Shown: positions 44,432 through 52,243 of the stretch, piece after piece
How positions within the stretch are numbered: the first letter of the stretch is position 1
How the letters are laid out: every line of letters starts with the position of its first letter
DNA from: Deltaproteobacteria bacterium
GTDB taxonomy: Bacteria; Desulfobacterota; Desulfobacteria; Desulfobacterales; Desulfatirhabdiaceae
DNA length: 64,000 bases
Assembly: GCA_016219185.1 (NCBI GenBank)
Contig: JACRBZ010000066.1
Coordinates: 124,001-188,000, forward strand
Direction: 5' to 3'
The notes under the pieces: model-generated
Database searches by the model: none
What the model was told of the DNA's origin: nothing
What the model saw: the letters and a program-made list of their open reading frames with translations, nothing else
Program-made: the position numbers and the translations under genes

Positions 44432-44956
44432 ATGACAATCAAGGACATTCTAGAAGATTTTTCCCGAAAAGAAGAACTGCACAGGCAAAAAATGCAGGAA
44501 GATGAAGCCAAAACCCGTCAGAAAATTGAACGCCGCATCCAGGATATCAGTCAATGCTTTGAAGCTGTGATTCTGCCGGCGGTATATTCCGTGGAAAACG
44601 ATCTTCAACAGGCGGGATACTGGTATAAGATTACCATAGGTCAGTTTTCTGCCCCGGAATCTTTAGAATCCGGGGTTCGGGAAGTGATATTTCATTTTTA
44701 CCCCGAACGCACCCAAAATCCGGTTTATACCCAAAAAGCCCTGGATTCGGCCTATAAAGCCTCCATTGGCGCAACCGGAGATTACCGCAAACTGACATTT
44801 TCCATTTTCTTTCCCAGAAGACTGCCGCCGGTGATTGAAAAAGAAGAGATTAACCGGGCAGTCAGCGACATCAACCAGCCCGTGGTGGATGCTTTCCTGG
44901 AAAAATTCATCAAGGGTGCCATTGATGTGTATCAGTCTGACCGGGTTTTGCTGTGA
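44432..44956 (+). CDS. Uncharacterised protein with N-terminal coiled coil, next to Hsp70-like gene
   Basis: A 174-residue soluble protein, not recognised. The first 45 residues are highly charged and helix-forming (FSRKEELHRQKMQEDEAKTR), probably a coiled coil; the rest is a mixed domain with REVIFHFYPERTQNPVYTQK and LTFSIFFPRRLPPV. No HPD motif, so it is not a J-protein, but a partner role for the preceding Hsp70-like protein, 27 bases upstream, is possible. The stop overlaps the GTG start of the next gene. Confidence 0.6.
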   Translation: MTIKDILEDFSRKEELHRQKMQEDEAKTRQKIERRIQDISQCFEAVILPAVYSVENDLQQAGYWYKITIGQFSAPESLESGVREVIFHFYPERTQNPVYTQKALDSAYKASIGATGDYRKLTFSIFFPRRLPPVIEKEEINRAVSDINQPVVDAFLEKFIKGAIDVYQSDRVLL

Positions 44957-46335
44957 ATGTAAAGATGAGAGCTCAAAAGAAAATAAAGGACAAACCAGTC
45001 CGAAGCCCGAAGTCGTCCAGACTGCGAAATGCCTCTGAAAGCCTTTTGACTGCTGTGGTTGCCGGTGCTTCCGGAGAGATATTCGAGCTTGAAGGGTATG
45101 CGGCAGTCGGCATGGACGGTCAGCGGATGGCGACGCTGGCCGCTGACCAGGCGCTGCATCTGCCTTATGGGAGCGAGTTGATGTTTCTGCCGGATCGCAT
45201 GCCCATATTGCACAATCTGTCGACCGGCAAACTTGAAGTCCTGCGGGAAAATCCCTATCAGCCCGGCAGCCCATTATTTCCGGTGGCTGCTTTCAATTCT
45301 CCGGGGTATGTGGTGACGCACAACTGCGCTTACCAGGAAGGGCCTGACGCCAGAATGCTGCCGCTTTTTTCGTATGGAGCCGTCGGCTGGCATCGGGGGC
45401 AATTTTGCTCCGCAGTGGTTCTTGTGGACAGCGAGCCCCGGCAGGACCTGCGGTTTATGAAGACCGAAGATGTGATGAAAGGCATCAGGGCGCTCCGAAA
45501 ACAAATTCCCTCCAACCGGCTTCGGGCGCACCTGGAGCATTGCGCCATGACCTACGGATGCCCGGCTGGGAAAAATTTTTTTCTCGGCCGTTATGAAGCG
45601 CCGCTGCCCACGGCCCAATCCTGTAATGCCCGGTGTCTGGGGTGTCTGTCCTTGCAGCAAGAGGGCGTTGTTTCAAACAGCCAGGAACGCATTGCCTTTA
45701 CGCCCACGCCGGATGAGATCGCGGAAATCGCCCTTTTCCATATCCACCGGGTAAAACATGCCGTGGTCAGTTTCGGCCAGGGCTGCGAGGGAGATCCGCT
45801 GATGGCAGCCGACGTCATTGCGCCGGCCATACGCCTGATCCGTTCCAAAACCCTTGAAGGGACCATCAACATTAACACCAATGCCGGCAGACCCGAAATC
45901 CTGAGTCAACTGCTCGATGCGGGCATGGACAGCATGCGTGTCAGTATGAACAGCGTCCGAAGCAGTTGCTATGAAGCCTATTTCAGGCCAAAAGGATATG
46001 GATTTGAAGATGTTGAAGCCAGCATCGATCATGCCATCGGCCGTGGCCGTCATGTGGCCATCAATTATCTGAACTGTCCGGGATTTACCGATACCCCTGA
46101 AGAAGTTGAGGCCTTGCTCGGCTTTTTATCCAGACATCCCCTTCACTTCATTCAGTGGAGAAACCTGAATTTTGACCCGTTTCGATATCTGAAAGAAATG
46201 CATGCGGCGGCAACCCACAGCCGTCCGATCGGGATGAAGACGGTGCTTGAGCGAATTCAAGAACGATTTCCGGGCATTTCCCATGGGTATTTCAACCCTC
46301 CCAAAGAACGATTTTATCATCAAAGGATAACTTAA
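44953..46335 (+). CDS. Radical SAM protein
   Basis: A 460-residue protein with the CxxxCxxC cluster motif CNARCLGC at residues 224-231, well inside the chain. It is followed by a radical SAM barrel: VVSFGQGCEGDPLM (the GGE-like motif), INTNAGRPEILSQLLDAGMDSMRVSMNS and AINYLNCPGFTDTPEEV. The first 215 residues form a separate domain including LEHCAMTYGCPAGKNFFLGRYEAPLP. The reaction is unknown. The GTG start overlaps the previous stop, and its own stop overlaps the prmA start, so it is tightly coupled; a peptide, protein or tRNA-related modification role is only a guess. Confidence 0.78.
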   Translation: MNVKMRAQKKIKDKPVRSPKSSRLRNASESLLTAVVAGASGEIFELEGYAAVGMDGQRMATLAADQALHLPYGSELMFLPDRMPILHNLSTGKLEVLRENPYQPGSPLFPVAAFNSPGYVVTHNCAYQEGPDARMLPLFSYGAVGWHRGQFCSAVVLVDSEPRQDLRFMKTEDVMKGIRALRKQIPSNRLRAHLEHCAMTYGCPAGKNFFLGRYEAPLPTAQSCNARCLGCLSLQQEGVVSNSQERIAFTPTPDEIAEIALFHIHRVKHAVVSFGQGCEGDPLMAADVIAPAIRLIRSKTLEGTININTNAGRPEILSQLLDAGMDSMRVSMNSVRSSCYEAYFRPKGYGFEDVEASIDHAIGRGRHVAINYLNCPGFTDTPEEVEALLGFLSRHPLHFIQWRNLNFDPFRYLKEMHAAATHSRPIGMKTVLERIQERFPGISHGYFNPPKERFYHQRIT

Positions 46336-47267
46336 TGAAATGGATGGCTGCAGTGGTCATCGTGGATGCGGATCCCGCCGAGCCGGCGGTGGACCTGATT
46401 TCAAGCCTGTTTTATGATCTTGGTCTTTCAGGGGTGGTGGTAGAGGATCCGGATATGGAGCCGCCCGAGGGCTGGGGAGATAATGCCCTGCCAAAGCCCG
46501 AACATCACAGCGTAACCGGATACTTCCCTCAAAATGATACGCTGGCGCCGAACTGCCTGAAACTGGAGCAGGGGCTGGAGACTCTGAAGCAAACCCAGGG
46601 GATTTTCTTTCAGATCCATTATCGCGAGGTGGATGAAGAAGACTGGGCGGAATCCTGGAAAGCCTATTTCTGGCCGGAAAAGCTTACGGACATCCTGGTG
46701 GTCAAGCCCACCTGGCGGGAATACACGCCGGCTGAAGGCGAGATGATCATTGAGATCGATCCGGGAATGGCCTTTGGTACGGGAACCCATCCCACAACCG
46801 CGCTGTGTATTCAAATGATACAGGATTATCTGCAGCCAGGAGATACTTTTCTGGATGTGGGAACCGGTTCCGGCATTCTAATGGTTGCAGCATCCAGGCT
46901 GGGCGCATCAAGGCTGTTTGGGACCGATGCGGACAGCCTGGCCTGTGATATCGCACGGCAAAACCTTCTCTTAAACAAGATTGATCCGGAAAGGTTTTGC
47001 GTAAGATCCGGAAATCTGGTGGACACGGTCACGGAAACCTTTCAGTTGATTTCGGCGAATATTTTATCAGAAGTCATTCTGGTGTTGCTGGATGATGTTC
47101 GGAAAGTGCTTGTGCCGGGCGGCATATTGATATGCTCGGGAATCATTGAAGCCAATCAGAAGCAGGTTGTAAAAAAAATGGAGGTCACCGGATTTCAAAC
47201 TCTTGAGGTTCGGTCAAAAGACGGATGGGTGGCGATTGCCGGCAAGCTGAAGCCGGAAAATGGATAA
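46335..47267 (+). CDS. prmA: Ribosomal protein L11 methyltransferase (PrmA)
   Basis: A 310-residue methyltransferase. The N-terminal substrate-recognition domain ends at EEDWAESWKAYFWPEKL, followed by the diagnostic IDPGMAFGTGTHPTTALC, SAM motif FLDVGTGSGILMVAA, and LISANILSEVILVLL carrying the NIL active-site motif. PrmA trimethylates L11 in the large ribosomal subunit. The ATG at 46335 overlaps the stop of the radical SAM gene by one base. Confidence 0.92.
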   Translation: MKWMAAVVIVDADPAEPAVDLISSLFYDLGLSGVVVEDPDMEPPEGWGDNALPKPEHHSVTGYFPQNDTLAPNCLKLEQGLETLKQTQGIFFQIHYREVDEEDWAESWKAYFWPEKLTDILVVKPTWREYTPAEGEMIIEIDPGMAFGTGTHPTTALCIQMIQDYLQPGDTFLDVGTGSGILMVAASRLGASRLFGTDADSLACDIARQNLLLNKIDPERFCVRSGNLVDTVTETFQLISANILSEVILVLLDDVRKVLVPGGILICSGIIEANQKQVVKKMEVTGFQTLEVRSKDGWVAIAGKLKPENG

Positions 47268-47295
47268 TTTGTATTCAATTGGATATAAATTATCC
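47262..47295 (+). terminator. Possible terminator hairpin at prmA end
   Basis: GGATAATTT (47262-47270) and AAATTATCC (47287-47295) form a 9-base AU-rich stem overlapping the prmA stop. No T-run follows. Confidence 0.35.
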
Positions 47296-47423
47296 GCAAT
47301 GTCGGTGCTTTCCGTGAACCCATGGTGTTGCAAACGGGGCTCAATTATAACCTTTCTGTGGTAATGGTCTTAACAAGATACCGCGAATGTCTTATTTTTC
47401 ATTAAAGAGCAGAAAGATCGTAG

Positions 47424-47440
47424 TTGGCACCTGAATTGCT
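47424..47440 (+). promoter_or_regulatory. Sigma-54 (-24/-12) promoter
   Basis: TTGGCACCTGAATTGCT matches the RpoN consensus TTGGCACG-N4-TTGCW except for one base, with exact GG-N10-GC spacing. Start of transcription would be near 47451, about 55 bases before the Spy/CpxP-like gene. Confidence 0.7.
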
Positions 47441-47506
47441 TATCTTTTTCGGCATCACGGCAATCGGTGAATACGTTTTTAAATCTACAAGACAGGGAGT
47501 ATCGCG

Positions 47507-48115
47507 ATGAAAAAAATCGGACTGACAATAATTGCAGCATGTTTTATTGCAGGATTGGTAACAGCCAGTGCCAGCGCCCAAATGGGTGGCGGTAAGGGTA
47601 ACGGCATGGGTATGAGCGGCGGCATGGAAATGTGTGGCGGAGGCGGCATGGGAATGTGGGATGGCGCCCATGCCATGCACGTCATCAGCGCTCTGGGGCT
47701 GGAGGGTAATCAATCAACGGAAGTGAAAGCGATTTTAGTGAAACTTCAGAAAGAGATGATTCAGAAAAGGGCCGTTATCCAGGTGGCTGAAATAGAGTTG
47801 AGGGAAATCCTTGACAAGGATACGGTCGATATCAAAGTTGCCGAAATCAAGGTCAAGCAGATCGCATCATTAAAAACAGACGCAGCCATGATGCATATTC
47901 AGGGAATCGAGGATGTTAAGGCCAAGCTGACACCGGAGCAGAAAAAGAAACTGTCCGAAATGATGCAAATGAGGGGGATGGGGCACGGCAAGGCAATGAT
48001 GGATTGTCCCTTGATGAAAGGTAATATGGGGTCTGATACCGGAGTTTCAGATGTAAAGCCTGCAAAGAGTAAAGCTCCAAAGACCGCTCCTCCCGCACAT
48101 CAGCACGATCAATAA
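47507..48115 (+). CDS. Periplasmic Spy/CpxP-like protein (LTxxQ, Met/Gly-rich)
   Basis: A 202-residue protein with signal peptide MKKIGLTIIAACFIAGLVTA and cleavage after ASASA. The mature N-terminus is Gly/Met-rich (GGGKGNGMGMSGGMEMCGGG), followed by a helical core with a LTPEQKKKLSEMM motif like the LTxxQ repeats of Spy/CpxP/ZraP proteins, and a Met/His-rich tail with DCPLMKG and PPAHQHDQ. Met, Cys and His content suggests metal binding; known relatives are periplasmic chaperones or zinc/copper stress proteins. GGGAG precedes the ATG. A sigma-54 promoter lies upstream, as for zraP in enterobacteria, and a 13-base-pair hairpin follows the gene. Confidence 0.75.
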   Translation: MKKIGLTIIAACFIAGLVTASASAQMGGGKGNGMGMSGGMEMCGGGGMGMWDGAHAMHVISALGLEGNQSTEVKAILVKLQKEMIQKRAVIQVAEIELREILDKDTVDIKVAEIKVKQIASLKTDAAMMHIQGIEDVKAKLTPEQKKKLSEMMQMRGMGHGKAMMDCPLMKGNMGSDTGVSDVKPAKSKAPKTAPPAHQHDQ

Positions 48116-48140
48116 TCTTCCGATCGAATTAACGATACAC

Positions 48141-48173
48141 GATATCAGGTCGGATTTTTGCCGACCTGATATC
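48141..48173. terminator. 13-base-pair hairpin after the Spy/CpxP-like gene
   Basis: GATATCAGGTCGG (48141-48153) pairs perfectly with CCGACCTGATATC (48161-48173) over a 7-base loop ATTTTTG. The position 26 bases after the stop suggests a terminator, though no T-run follows the stem. Confidence 0.6.
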
Positions 48174-48403
48174 ATGTCCGTCACAACAGTCCGGCTCCGG
48201 GATTTTCATTTCTTACTCCTCACAGCACAATTCTCCGTTTCTCGATCAGACAACCCTTGACATCCCGTGCGACCTGAATGTCCTGAAGAGTCGTTGTCTC
48301 TTTTTTTAAAGCTTTTCCGTGTAAGCTCCTCAAAACCCTGCCGTCCTTTGTTATCCGTTGTTCGTGCCATTATTGCGCTTTCATCAAGAAATTACTTGAA
48401 TAT

Positions 48404-48433
48404 TTGAACATATTTTGCCTATAGAGTTATAAG
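48404..48433 (+). promoter_or_regulatory. Promoter-like pair upstream of galE
   Basis: TTGAAC and TATAAG separated by 18 bases in an AT-rich stretch, about 140 bases before the first galE-like gene. Confidence 0.3.
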
Positions 48434-48573
48434 GAAATTTTATATTTTCAGCAGGTTTTATTTTAATTAAAGTTTTCAGGTGAGTTGTAAATCGAGACAA
48501 GAAATGCTTTGACTCGTTACGATTCGTCATTGTGCAATTTGTATGACCAAAGTTTCTTATAAAGGCTTTTAAA

Positions 48574-49575
48574 ATGACTGATACTGTTCTGGTTACCGGA
48601 GGCGCCGGATATATCGGGAGCCACACCTGCAAAGCCCTTGCAGCCCTGGGTTATTTGCCTGTTTCTCTTGATAATCTGATATATGGTCATACCTGGGCGG
48701 TTCAATGGGGGCCGCTCATTACCGGAGATATTACCGACGCTTTGATTCTGGATCAGGTTTTTTCCCAGTATCGACCCAAAGCCGTCATTCATTTTGCAGC
48801 CTTCGCGTATGTCGGTGAATCCGTGGATCATCCGGCAAAATATTATCAAAACAATGTGGTCGGATCCCTTGCCATCCTGGATGCCATGCGCAGGCATGGC
48901 TGTCGGAATATCATTTTCTCAAGCAGTTGCGCAACCTATGGCATCCCCGAGGAAGTCCCCATACCCGAGAACCACCCGCAGCTTCCCATCAATCCTTATG
49001 GTCGCAGCAAGCTCATGATGGAGCAGATTATCCAGGATTATGGCAGTGCTTACGGAATTTCGTACGCTATCCTGCGATATTTCAATGCTGCAGGCGCTGA
49101 TCCAGAGGGGCAAATCGGTGAAGACCATGACCCGGAAACCCATTTGATTCCTATCCTGCTTCAAACCGTTCTGGGACAACGAAGTCACACTGATGTCTAT
49201 GGCACCGATTACGATACTCCGGATGGCACCGCCATTCGGGATTATATCCATGTAACAGACTTGGCCAGGGCCCATGTTCTGGCCTTAAAATATCTCACTG
49301 AGTCTCAACAAAGCCTGTGCATCAACCTGGGGACGGGGCATGGATATTCCGTAATGGAAGTTATCCAGGCAGTCCAGCAGGTCACGGGAAAGCCCGTGAC
49401 CTATCGAACCGTGGGGAGACGCCCCGGCGATCCTCCGGCCTTGCTGGCAAAGTCTGAGCGTGCCGATTCTCTGCTGGACTGGAAACCAGATTTCAGCGAC
49501 ATTCTGGCAACGATTTTAACTGCCTGGAACTGGTGTCTGTCCCAGTCAGCGAAGAAAAATCTAAAACAGCCATGA
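48574..49575 (+). CDS. galE: UDP-glucose 4-epimerase (first copy)
   Basis: A 333-residue extended short-chain dehydrogenase. It has the NAD motif TGGAGYIGS at 8-16, Ser116-118 in FSSSCATYG, the catalytic Tyr142 and Lys146 in NPYGRSKLMME, and the GalE-type end GTDYDTPDGTAIRDYIHVTDLARAH and NLGTGHGYSVMEVI. It interconverts UDP-glucose and UDP-galactose (or the GlcNAc/arabinose forms) to supply sugar nucleotides for the polysaccharide genes that follow. AAAGG lies eight bases before the ATG. A second, different galE-like gene lies at 57776. Confidence 0.9.
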   Translation: MTDTVLVTGGAGYIGSHTCKALAALGYLPVSLDNLIYGHTWAVQWGPLITGDITDALILDQVFSQYRPKAVIHFAAFAYVGESVDHPAKYYQNNVVGSLAILDAMRRHGCRNIIFSSSCATYGIPEEVPIPENHPQLPINPYGRSKLMMEQIIQDYGSAYGISYAILRYFNAAGADPEGQIGEDHDPETHLIPILLQTVLGQRSHTDVYGTDYDTPDGTAIRDYIHVTDLARAHVLALKYLTESQQSLCINLGTGHGYSVMEVIQAVQQVTGKPVTYRTVGRRPGDPPALLAKSERADSLLDWKPDFSDILATILTAWNWCLSQSAKKNLKQP

Positions 49576-50207
49576 AAACTTTATCGCGTGATTTCGCTGT
49601 TCGAATACTGATGATTTTGGCTACAGTCTTTTACTCTGCAGATTCAGTCGCAGACGATGCGCTTTTGGACACCACAGCATTTTCCAAGCAGTATCTGGTG
49701 CAGCTTTCCGGTACGGTGATGAATGAAACCTTCTCAGGGGCTCAGGCATTGTTGACCCTGATGACCCCCGCTCCTGGCAGCAGTAACCCGTACCAGCTTA
49801 TTGTTGAGGGTTTCCCTAAGAAAAATTCCCGAAATAGCTTTTTCTGGAATGCTGAATATTCAGAAATGACGGGCTTTGCAAATGAAATCACTTGCGATAT
49901 CAAACGAACGTTTGTCAAACCCGTGCCGATGCACTTTATTTTTATGAGTCCGGCGCTGTTGAATGTAAGGGATGTATTACAGGAAAAAGACAAAGAACAG
50001 GAAATAGCGGCTGAAAAAGTGGCCCTTCCGACATTGATAAATGCCAGGGCTGGCAAGTTGAAGCTTCACATCTATTCGAATTCGGTTTCTGGAACGGTCT
50101 GGATGAAAGGCTATGATCCTGTTGAACACGCGTTTGTCCAGTACAGTGCAAGGTTGTACGGCAGAAGATCGTATAATCTTAAGTCCAAGCAGGAAATCAA
50201 AAAATAA
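49572..50207 (+). CDS. Secreted protein of unknown function in polysaccharide locus
   Basis: A 211-residue protein, not recognised. It starts with a probable signal peptide (MKTLSRDFAVRILMILATVF, cleavage near SVADD). The rest is predicted mostly beta, with VQLSGTVMNETFSGAQALLTLMTP and KLHIYSNSVSGTVWMKGYDPVEHAFVQYSARLYGRR. Its ATG overlaps the galE stop (ATGA) and its stop overlaps the start of the next gene by one base, so the three are translated together. It may act in the periplasm or at the cell surface on the product of the locus (inference). Confidence 0.6.
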   Translation: MKTLSRDFAVRILMILATVFYSADSVADDALLDTTAFSKQYLVQLSGTVMNETFSGAQALLTLMTPAPGSSNPYQLIVEGFPKKNSRNSFFWNAEYSEMTGFANEITCDIKRTFVKPVPMHFIFMSPALLNVRDVLQEKDKEQEIAAEKVALPTLINARAGKLKLHIYSNSVSGTVWMKGYDPVEHAFVQYSARLYGRRSYNLKSKQEIKK

Positions 50208-52243
50208 TGCGCAGCATATCCTTTATCATCGCCGCAACCCTGCTTTTATCCGTGATTTCAGCTTTTGCCATTGCGGAAAATATCCGCATGTCATGGATGT
50301 CATCGGGGTATGGCGGCGGCGGACGATTTACAGCCATTGCCATGGACCCGTCAAATTCCCGGATTATTTACATTGGTTCTGATGTGGCCGGGGTTTTTCG
50401 AAGCCGGGACGGCGGAAATCATTTTGAACTTATCGGAAAAGGTCTGGGAAGTTTTGCTGTCGCCGATATCGCCGTATCCCCTGAAGATTCCCGCCAAGTT
50501 TTTGCTCTCACCGATGCAGGCCTTTATTATAGCATCAATCAGGGTGATACCTGGGCTCGGCTGTCAGAAGAAATCCGGTATCGATCCCGTTTTTTCGGGA
50601 GTCAACTTTTACTCTTTACTCGAAAATCCCTATGGATTGGGACGGATGAAAAGGGTATTTTTCAGATTCCGTTAAGCAACCTCCAGTCTCAGCCTCAGCG
50701 TATTCAGGGACTGGAATCGTCCAAAATCAACGGGCTGACGGTTTATGATGGTTATCTGTATGCAGGAACTTCCAGTGGTGTATATCGACTTGAGGAGCGA
50801 ATCTGGAAACCGCAGCAGGAAGGACTCCCCAAGGGATCTCTTGAGATAACGGACATTGGTGCTTCTATGCAATCCCTTTATATTGCTGAAAAACACTCCG
50901 GTTTGTTCTGTTGGAACCAGATCTCCCGAGTTTGGGAAAATCGCCCGGTCCCAACACAGATCAAAGGGTATAAATCGATTGCCGTTGATCCGAAAAATCC
51001 GGATTTGCTGTTTATTGGCTCACATCCGGAAAACTGGCCCCATCTGCTATATAAGACCCAAAACGGAGGCAAGACGTGGAAAGCCATTCAATCGTTTCAG
51101 ATGGATTCGGAAGCCCCTTCCAATTGGACCAGCACTCTGTCTGGAGCAGAACGCATCATATTTGTCCCAGGAAGCGCCGATTCGCTGTTTTTGATTGACT
51201 GGTGGAATGTCTGGAAGTCATCCGATACTGGAGAACACTGGATACAAAAACATCACGGACTTCAAAATACCGTGATTAACGACCTGAAAATTCATCCTTG
51301 GAAGCCTGAGGCTTTGTACCTGTGCGCTGCGGACAATGGCTTGATGATTTCCGACGATTCTGGAAAACACTGGCGCCGGTCTATGAATGGCGTGGCCGAC
51401 GGCCATGCCCAGGAAATCGAAATCTCTCAAAACGATCCGTCCCGGATGGTTTTACTCATGAATCCCTGGGGTAAAAAGGGAAGGGTTTATGTCTATGAGT
51501 CCCGGAATGCCGGAATAGCCTGGAGGGACATCGGTTTTTCCGTTCCTGTTGAAACCCTCCCCCATCTGGGATATGTCGATGGATTGGCAACCAATGTGGA
51601 GCTGGACCCCCTCTCAGATGACACGATATATGTCGGAACCAATGGATATGGTGTATATAAAACCATCAATGGCGGTAAAGACTGGACCCAGATGAATCTG
51701 GGGCTGAACACTCCTTATATCAAGGGACCGGGTGCGCTTCGGGTTCATCCCAGGTACCCATCTACCCTTTTTGCCAGCACGCAGGCTGGCGGCATATATA
51801 AATCCATAAATGGGGCAAACACCTGGCAACGTGTGACGACCGGAGAGCGGTTTACCTTTGGAATGGCCATAGACCCTGTCAATCCATCCCGGATTGTGGC
51901 CGGTTGTGCTGGAAATACGCTTTTGCTCTCCAATGATGAAGGCAAAACCTGGCAGGAAACCCCCCTGTCAGTTGCCCCATCGCCTCAAATGGCAGTATAT
52001 TGCGTCGCCTTTCATCCCCAACACCCGGAACTGGTTCTTGCAGGAACAGTTCGATATGATGTCAGGGCAACCGAAGGACTCTTTATCAGCACTGACAACG
52101 CAAAAACATTTCAGCAGGTTCCGATGGAGATTCCAAAAGTTAACATCAATATCATCGCCCTGATGGCAGGGTGGCCTGCATCAGGATATATTGGGTTTAA
52201 TGGAACCGGAATTTTTCGAATCGAACTGGGAGATAACCCTTAA
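50207..52243 (+). CDS. Secreted Asp-box (BNR) repeat beta-propeller protein
   Basis: A 678-residue protein with a signal peptide (MRSISFIIAATLLLSVISAF, cleavage near AIAEN). The body is built of about ten Asp-box-like repeats, for example SRDGGNHF, SINQGDTW, TQNGGKTW, SSDTGEHW, SDDSGKHW, SRNAGIAW, TINGGKDW, SINGANTW, SNDEGKTW and STDNAKTF, each on a beta-blade hairpin. This predicts one or two multi-blade beta-propellers like sortilin/Vps10, sialidase or xyloglucanase types. There is no clear catalytic signature, so it could be a glycan-binding or glycan-trimming protein. One-base overlaps with the genes on both sides. Confidence 0.75.
   Translation: MRSISFIIAATLLLSVISAFAIAENIRMSWMSSGYGGGGRFTAIAMDPSNSRIIYIGSDVAGVFRSRDGGNHFELIGKGLGSFAVADIAVSPEDSRQVFALTDAGLYYSINQGDTWARLSEEIRYRSRFFGSQLLLFTRKSLWIGTDEKGIFQIPLSNLQSQPQRIQGLESSKINGLTVYDGYLYAGTSSGVYRLEERIWKPQQEGLPKGSLEITDIGASMQSLYIAEKHSGLFCWNQISRVWENRPVPTQIKGYKSIAVDPKNPDLLFIGSHPENWPHLLYKTQNGGKTWKAIQSFQMDSEAPSNWTSTLSGAERIIFVPGSADSLFLIDWWNVWKSSDTGEHWIQKHHGLQNTVINDLKIHPWKPEALYLCAADNGLMISDDSGKHWRRSMNGVADGHAQEIEISQNDPSRMVLLMNPWGKKGRVYVYESRNAGIAWRDIGFSVPVETLPHLGYVDGLATNVELDPLSDDTIYVGTNGYGVYKTINGGKDWTQMNLGLNTPYIKGPGALRVHPRYPSTLFASTQAGGIYKSINGANTWQRVTTGERFTFGMAIDPVNPSRIVAGCAGNTLLLSNDEGKTWQETPLSVAPSPQMAVYCVAFHPQHPELVLAGTVRYDVRATEGLFISTDNAKTFQQVPMEIPKVNINIIALMAGWPASGYIGFNGTGIFRIELGDNP

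Larger units (their letters stand above)
48116..48573. other. Intergenic region upstream of galE and polysaccharide locus
   Basis: 458 bases without a recognisable gene. The left end has a strong hairpin (48141-48173), the right half is very AT-rich and has a promoter-like pair at 48404-48433. No RNA gene recognised. Confidence 0.5.
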
